DNA from: a virus
Reading direction: 5' to 3' (one strand)
Virus record (IMG/VR): IMGVR_UViG_3300024520_000288
Span: 1-34,020 of that record
DNA: 34,020 bases
The translations under genes and the position numbers were made by a program. Below are positions 30,296 to 34,020 of the stretch, in pieces (position 1 is the stretch's first letter; each line of letters opens with the position of its first letter). The notes under the pieces were generated by a model, which saw nothing but the letters and a program-made list of their open reading frames with translations, did no database searches and was not told the origin of the DNA.

Positions 30296-30505
30296 TTAGT
30301 TGCCTAAGTGATCTTCGTCCATGTCTGATACCTCAATCGCTGCTTCTAAATCTTCTTCGTCAATGTTTAGTTGATGCAAATACTCATCATTGACATGTCC
30401 TGCATATCCATAATATAACATGCTGCCTAATGTCTTAACTCTTGCCAAGTTACCGTCAGCGTCTATACATAAGTCTCCTCTTTTTAAATCAGCGATAGTT
30501 TTCAT
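30296..30505 (-). CDS. Small acidic protein of unknown function
   Basis: A 69-residue protein with SD GGGGAAG. It begins MKTIADLKRGDLCIDADGNL and ends with an acidic helix (IDEEDLEAAIEVSDMDEDHL), net strongly negative. It is flanked on both sides by near-identical hairpin modules, so it forms a stand-alone unit. Function unknown. Confidence 0.6.
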   Translation of the reverse strand: MKTIADLKRGDLCIDADGNLARVKTLGSMLYYGYAGHVNDEYLHQLNIDEEDLEAAIEVSDMDEDHLGN

Positions 30506-30534
30506 TTTCTTCCCCTTTGCTAAGTGATTAAAAT

Positions 30535-30586
30535 AATAAAATGATTAACCCTTGCCACCTGGATGGCAAAGGCAAATGATTTTATT
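30535..30586 (-). terminator. Terminator-like hairpin module 2
   Basis: Outer arms AATAAAAT (30535-30542) and ATTTTATT (30579-30586) enclose TTGCCA/TGGCAA (30552-30557/30564-30569). The stop codon of the gene at 30582-30782 lies inside the outer arm. The outer arms match module 1, while the inner stem differs. Confidence 0.6.
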
Positions 30587-30782
30587 CCATTTCTACAAAG
30601 TCGCCATTGCTAAGTTTAAAGATTAAATCCCCATTGTCTTTTTGTTCTGCTGAAGATATGATTCTTTTCCACTTACCAGGCTGACTCATAAAATAAGAAA
30701 TATGACTTGCTGAACATACTTCCTTTGTCTTTGCTAGTTCTAAAGCCGTGTCTTTGTCAATTTCTATAGTGCTATATCCCAT
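30582..30782 (-). CDS. Small protein of unknown function
   Basis: A 66-residue protein with SD AGGAGCGG. It is mixed (TALELAKTKEVCSASHISYF, then KWKRIISSAEQKDNGDLIFK). Its stop sits within a terminator-like hairpin. It lies downstream of the ArdC-like gene in the same direction, separated by one arm of the 27-base inverted repeat. No known motif. Confidence 0.55.
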   Translation of the reverse strand: MGYSTIEIDKDTALELAKTKEVCSASHISYFMSQPGKWKRIISSAEQKDNGDLIFKLSNGDFVEME

Positions 30783-30810
30783 TTTTCCGCTCCTGATCTA
30801 AAGTTAAAAA

Positions 30811-31749
30811 TATAAGATTAATTAAATTAGTGTGTCTAAAAAGATTAGAATTTACTTGTTGTCGTAAGTGATGTTACGAATATAATTAACTGCTTTTTGT
30901 GCTTTGCCTGATGCTGTAATGAGTAGCTTCTTGTCACCTTTTAGTTTGCTTAACCATGATTTGATATAGGCCGTACTGTTATCAATGGTTTTATGCATGA
31001 TGCCGGATTCGCCATTTAAGAAACTAGCTCCTATTTCAGCAATCAGTTCTTCTTTAGAATAACAATTAGGCCCGAATGAAATTTCTCCAGCAACTCCGTC
31101 ACGATTTAGTCTATCTTTGTGTCCAGTGGAATGAGTCAACTCATGGAACAAAGTAGAATAGTATTCAGGAGTTTTAGCAAAAGATTCTTTTTTCGGCATG
31201 TTGATAATATCCTGCCCAGGGCTGTAATATGCTCGCTGTTCTTCGTGAAATACTTTTGGCATGCCTAAAGGTAGTTCCTCAAGTATCTTTTCGGCTGAGG
31301 CTATCTGAGTGAATTCTGTGGTGTTTGTCTGTGGTTTAGGGTAGTCAATACCTTCTGTCTGGCATACGTTAAAGACATTGGAATACTTTAACATAGGTAT
31401 TTTGTCAGCCTTGCCAGTTTCTTCATTTACTTTACCGTCTAGGAACTTCCAGAAGATAATCGGAGTAGCCTTAGAACCTTTTGCTATCTTACCTTTAAGT
31501 TTTTGGCATTGCTTGAATGTCAACCAGTATTCAGAATTGAATGATTGCAGGTTAGTCATTATAGCGTTAACCCCTTGATACGTCTTGCCTGATATTAAGT
31601 TCTTACTCATGCCTGCTGTGTTCCAGGGTTTACGCCAGGGAACAACACCCTTTTCTAATTCTGTGATGATCCTATCTGTGATGATGTCATATGCCTTACT
31701 CATAATTAATGCTCCTTTCTCAAGACACACTAATTTAATTAATCTTATA
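30811..31749. repeat. Perfect 27-base inverted repeat around the ArdC-like gene
   Basis: Bases 30811-30837 (starting TATAAGATTAATT, ending GTGTGTCT) are the exact reverse complement of 31723-31749. One arm lies 14 bases after the stop and the other 19 bases before the start of the enclosed gene, so the mRNA ends can pair into a panhandle. No transposase is present and no target-site duplication is evident. Confidence 0.85.
30852..31703 (-). CDS. ArdC-like antirestriction protein (ssDNA-binding plus zincin domain)
   Basis: I chose ATG at 31703 (283 residues) since AAGGAG sits upstream; an extension to 31766 lacks an SD and runs through the inverted repeat. The N-terminus (AYDIITDRIITELEKGVVPW, KPWN, KTYQGVNAIM, YWLTFKQ) is the ArdC/DUF1738 ssDNA-binding domain. 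The zinc-peptidase motif is HELTH at 187-191, with a later Glu in ELIAEIGASFL as likely third ligand. Plasmid ArdC protects incoming DNA from type I restriction. Length is typical. It stands alone between inverted repeats. Confidence 0.85.
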   Translation of the reverse strand: MSKAYDIITDRIITELEKGVVPWRKPWNTAGMSKNLISGKTYQGVNAIMTNLQSFNSEYWLTFKQCQKLKGKIAKGSKATPIIFWKFLDGKVNEETGKADKIPMLKYSNVFNVCQTEGIDYPKPQTNTTEFTQIASAEKILEELPLGMPKVFHEEQRAYYSPGQDIINMPKKESFAKTPEYYSTLFHELTHSTGHKDRLNRDGVAGEISFGPNCYSKEELIAEIGASFLNGESGIMHKTIDNSTAYIKSWLSKLKGDKKLLITASGKAQKAVNYIRNITYDNK

Positions 31750-32494
31750 CGCAAACATATCAACACGGTACACTTAAAGTAAATAAGTTATTTTTCTAAA
31801 TCTTTGTAGTTTTTTACATCATTTTCTTCAATTGTCATAGGCATCAATACTGCAAGAAATTCTTGTTTCCTGGTTATGCTTCTAGTGGATATTTTCACTG
31901 CTATGTCTTTGGCTTCAATTTCTAGGATTACTCTCTTGTCTTTGCTTTCGTCTTTGTCTTCATCTTTGAGGAACTCTTTTGCTAGTTTGCAGATTTGCTC
32001 AAGCTGTATAACATTGAGTGCGATTTTCAAATTGGAATCTTTGTTTTTAGGAATCACTTCGTTGTAGTTGGGATAGCGATAATCTTTTGTGTTAGCGATA
32101 ACAACATTGCTTGAATCAAGGTTTGTAGTGGCTATCTTTGTGGTTCCGTTTTGGCTTACTACTGCTTGATTGCAAATTGAGTGTTCCCTGTTTTTTGGAA
32201 TTGATTTTCCTATTTCAATGGCTTGTTTGCTATCCAGGATAAAAGGTTCTGTTTCTATTTGTTGAAAGCCATTTATATTTGGGAATAATTCGCTATCAAC
32301 TTCTGGTCTTGTTACTCGGTACAAACAATGTCCGTTATGTGCTATAGTTGCGTGTTGTTCTACAAGCAATTCTCTGCAATTTTCTTTAATGTTTACAGTT
32401 CCAATGTCTAAATTGCTTTTCGTTAGAGTGTGCATAGTTCACCTTCTCTCTTTTCAAAAGAGTTAACCAAGTGTACCGAATTGATATGTTTGCG
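31750..32494. repeat. Near-perfect 26-base inverted repeat around the clamp-like gene
   Basis: Bases 31750-31775 (starting CGCAAACATATCAA, ending GGTACACTT) are the reverse complement of 32469-32494 at 24 of 26 positions; the two differences are adjacent and central. The arms lie 12 bases after the stop and 33 bases before the start of the gene inside. The left arm directly abuts the right arm of the ArdC repeat. Confidence 0.85.
31788..32435 (-). CDS. DNA sliding-clamp (beta-clamp)-like protein
   Basis: A 215-residue protein with SD GAGAAGG. The central part (NLDSSNVVIANTKDYRYPNY, then NEVIPK, then LKIALNVIQLEQICKLAKEF) matches the clamp segment YPDYxxVIP with the helix after it, as in short phage homologues of the DnaN beta clamp; the rest is beta-rich. 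It would tether a polymerase or other factors to DNA. It is shorter than bacterial DnaN (about 370), so it probably has two domains or is divergent. Confidence 0.6.
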   Translation of the reverse strand: MHTLTKSNLDIGTVNIKENCRELLVEQHATIAHNGHCLYRVTRPEVDSELFPNINGFQQIETEPFILDSKQAIEIGKSIPKNREHSICNQAVVSQNGTTKIATTNLDSSNVVIANTKDYRYPNYNEVIPKNKDSNLKIALNVIQLEQICKLAKEFLKDEDKDESKDKRVILEIEAKDIAVKISTRSITRKQEFLAVLMPMTIEENDVKNYKDLEK

Positions 32495-32502
32495 GAGGCC
32501 TG

Positions 32503-32531
32503 ATAATTAAACGTTTAAGGGATTGTATCAA
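32503..32531 (-). promoter_or_regulatory. Promoter and palindromic operator for the leftward genes
   Basis: On the - strand, TTGATA (complement of 32526-32531), a 17-base spacer and AATTAT (complement of 32503-32508). The perfect palindrome TTAAACGTTTAA (32507-32518) covers spacer and -10. The transcript would begin close to the right arm of the 26-base inverted repeat, leaving that arm at the very 5' end of the mRNA. Confidence 0.6.
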
Positions 32532-33029
32532 AATCGCTTACCAGGGTATATCATTAGCATGATAACACCTTGCTAACTAGATTGTAAATGAGCTTTACTG
32601 CTTGCCGATATTACATAGTCGCACTACTCATGCCAAAAAACTCTATTAATAATAAAGTATTTTGTGAGATGAACAGGAAGTATTTTCTAAAGCATGAACT
32701 AAGTATAATAGCAGTAACATGTTAATGAATATTGCTTGTTTCCAGGCAAGTAAAAATAAATATTCTCAAGCCGTGCCAAAGTAGTCATATCTAACGATAT
32801 ATCCTACACTTATTTTCGATTTACAAAATACATACCCCCTCAACTCTGTCGCCATACAAGATGTGGACTTGCTGACAGGATTGTAAATTATCAGCAGTTT
32901 CTTACAAAAAGGTTCGACATTTTGTCACCGGCAAATCAGAAGAAACAACATAAGAGACTTACTGCAAATACCCCTACAACATCTTGTAGCCAACCAAGTG
33001 ACAATCTGACAAAGAGACAAAAATAAAGC
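32532..33029. other. Gene-free stretch with one long-range stem
   Basis: No gene is seen. The main feature is TACAAGATGT (32855-32864), exactly complementary to ACATCTTGTA (32979-32988), closing 114 bases that contain TGCTGA/TCAGCA (32870-32875/32891-32896). The rest is AT-rich with no clear repeat. It may be a folded RNA or part of a control or origin region between divergent genes. Confidence 0.4.
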
Positions 33030-33059
33030 TTGACAAAATACTCAAGGATGTGGTATGCA
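33030..33059 (+). promoter_or_regulatory. Sigma-70 promoter (extended -10 type)
   Basis: TTGACA (33030-33035), an 18-base spacer and TATGCA (33054-33059) with TG one base upstream. The expected start is near 33066, 90 bases before a strong terminator. Confidence 0.65.
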
Positions 33060-33065
33060 TGGTTA

Positions 33066-33155
33066 AATAGTAGTTGCGCCACTAACGTAATTTGACATAG
33101 TAGCAAGGAAAAACCCTTGTATTGTTATTAGTGGTAACAATGCCGGGGTTTTTTT
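33066..33155 (+). ncRNA. Short RNA ending in an intrinsic terminator
   Basis: ATTGTTA (33121-33127) pairs with TAACAAT (33135-33141), extended by CCC (33114-33116) with GGG and followed by seven T (33149-33155). The terminator loop and the base next to it read TTAGTGG (33128-33134), complementary to CCACTAA at 33079-33085, so the RNA can form a loop-to-leader pairing like the one at 23992-24093. It is either a small RNA or a leader for the frame at 33173. Confidence 0.6.
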
Positions 33156-33172
33156 GCTGATAGCCAAAACGT

Positions 33173-33361
33173 ATGGATAAACCAGAAGACCACAAGGAGT
33201 GTCCGACATGTATGTTCATACAACAGGATTGCATTATTTGTTGTTACAAAGATAAAAACGAACATTTTCTGGATAATAGACATAGACGAGTTAATTCTAA
33301 AGGCCCCAACAATAGCATTAATCCAAAAGTATGGAATGCTAAAAATAGAGCAAAGATATAG
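33173..33361 (+). CDS. Possible small Cys-rich protein
   Basis: A 62-residue open frame with no SD, just after the terminator. It reads MDKPEDHKECPTCMFIQQDC followed by IICC, then an Asn/Lys/Arg-rich part. The Cys spacing could bind zinc, and the adjacent leader could be its attenuator, but codon bias is weak and the - strand is also open here. It may be chance. Confidence 0.35.
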   Translation: MDKPEDHKECPTCMFIQQDCIICCYKDKNEHFLDNRHRRVNSKGPNNSINPKVWNAKNRAKI

Positions 33362-33372
33362 TAAGCAGTGAG

Positions 33373-33871
33373 GTTGTGACAATTCTATCATGTAGACAAG
33401 GTCACGGCAACGTATAGGCTCTAGCATGTAAGAGCCCTGATGCGAACTAAATATGTGATGTAGCTAATATAAACTGGACAGAAATAACACTGTCTGCCCA
33501 GGGTGAAAGCATATCGCATTAGCAACAGGCTATAACAAAGGCCGGAAGTCATGCAGCGTAGCGAACAGGGGAAAGCCAAAACGGTGAAAACATGAACGCC
33601 CTGGCAAGTAGTGCGCTCGATCTCAGAGTAAGTAGAAAAAGAGCCTTTTCTTTTTATAGCTCTCTATGTATACTTAATAGAGAACCGGTACAGACTTACT
33701 TTACTAAATAACGCTGCTGTTGACTGCCGTTTCTTCTGCTGTTAGATTGCTTTTAAAAAAGATGCGCCAAAGCGTTCACGAAGCATTCAACTTCACGATA
33801 GAGTAAGTACGATCGGGTTCAATACCTGTAAACTGTCCATACGGGGCTCTGCAAAGTGAGACAACAGAGCC
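33373..33871 (+). ncRNA. Gene-free stretch with many stems; possible large structured RNA
   Basis: No gene lies in 33362-33905, but stems are dense. GTTGTGAC with GTCAC-CGG-CAAC (33373-33411); GGCTCT/AGAGCC (33417-33422/33431-33436). CTGATGCG/CGCATTAG (33437-33444/33515-33522) closes CTGG-ACAG/CTGT-CCAG (33474-33501). CAGGG/CCCTG (33566-33570/33599-33603); AGTAAGT/ACTTACT (33627-33633/33694-33700) closes smaller hairpins; GGCTCTG/CAGAGCC (33845-33851/33865-33871). AGTAAGT recurs at 33802-33808 and could compete for the same partner. Class not recognised; it may be one long RNA or several elements. Confidence 0.45.
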
Positions 33872-33905
33872 TAAATAAAATATTCTATAATACAGAAGCC
33901 CAAAC

Positions 33906-34020
33906 ATGAAACCAATTGACAAAAATAACATCTCAGCTAAACCAGTATTCGACAAACTAAAAGAATTAGAAAAATACAAACCACCACCAAATATAAACAA
34001 AGCAATCGAAATACTCAGCA
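33906..34020 (+). CDS. Start of a + strand gene (partial)
   Basis: ATG 33906 runs open to the window end (38 codons). It begins MKPIDKNNISAKPVFDKLKE and continues with a Lys/Pro-rich helix. A TATAAT at 33886-33891 would place transcription start only about eight bases before the ATG, with no SD, so the mRNA may be nearly leaderless. Base composition is more A-rich than the late genes. Function unknown. Confidence 0.5.
   Translation, partial: MKPIDKNNISAKPVFDKLKELEKYKPPPNINKAIEILS

Noticed and set aside
30811-31749. Insertion sequence
   Set aside because: Terminal inverted repeats exist, but the enclosed gene is ArdC-like, not a transposase, and no target-site duplication is visible.
31704-31766. 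Longer N-terminus for the ArdC-like protein
   Set aside because: It would be encoded by the inverted repeat, lacks an SD, and does not resemble the ArdC N-terminus, which begins at 31703.
33128-33427. 99-codon open frame on the - strand
   Set aside because: Begins with no SD, crosses the terminator hairpin and the folded region, and its composition is shadow-like.
33800-33835. tRNA-like T-arm (GGGTTCAATACC)
   Set aside because: No matching acceptor, D or anticodon arms can be built around it, and the T-stem itself is poor.

Overview
This window looks like the interior of an AT-rich tailed-phage genome, from a free phage or a prophage. The evidence is a run of virion genes (Mu gpT-like major capsid protein, beta-helix protein, head-tail adaptor-like protein, P22 gp10-like tail hub, ejection-type proteins), then many short, tightly packed or overlapping genes typical of a phage early/accessory region. 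The gp10-like hub, the small adaptor and the very large internal protein point to a short-tailed (podovirus-like) virion. No terminase, portal, polymerase or integrase lies in the window, so lifestyle and host cannot be told. Start signals are ordinary bacterial Shine-Dalgarno sites, and several promoters match the sigma-70 consensus.

Layout. 1-16606 (+): virion module, with a free-standing HNH endonuclease gene set between the capsid and beta-helix genes. 16607-18503: a mostly non-coding island holding a folded RNA-like element, a consensus promoter with an operator-like dyad, and four long arrays with a strict 5-nt period (A, then T or C, then any three bases). The arrays flank one gene (17345-17935) whose C-terminus has a glycine/arginine loop resembling RAMP/Cas7-type RNA-binding proteins. 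18504-28852 (+): small accessory genes, a DUF6948-like protein, an SSB-like protein, a Siphovirus Gp157-like protein, a zinc-finger/HNH/Mom-like DNA-modification fusion, a second HNH protein, a Dam-type methyltransferase, a replisome-organiser-like protein, a YopX-like protein and a nuclease-fold protein. 28893-32435 (-): a divergent cluster of small genes, an ArdC-like antirestriction protein and a sliding-clamp-like protein. 32436-34020: mostly non-coding with several stems, a promoter-terminator unit, and the start of a further + strand gene.

Functionally, the early genes suggest an ssDNA/replication set (SSB, clamp, replisome-organiser-like, Gp157-like) next to a set against host restriction (Mom-like modification, Dam methyltransferase, ArdC). 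The virion hub carries a LamG-like domain that could bind host glycans.

The most unusual signal is the 5-nt periodic A-Y array system at 17077-18419: about 131 units, only one miss inside a register block, no conservation of the other three bases, and shared terminal sequences. I know of no described element like it. A second theme is how much intergenic sequence appears folded: promoter-terminator leaders whose terminator loops match upstream segments, a stop codon buried in a three-way junction, a three-fold repeated motif-plus-hairpin module, and near-perfect inverted repeats bracketing single genes. All structures were found by eye and none was computed.
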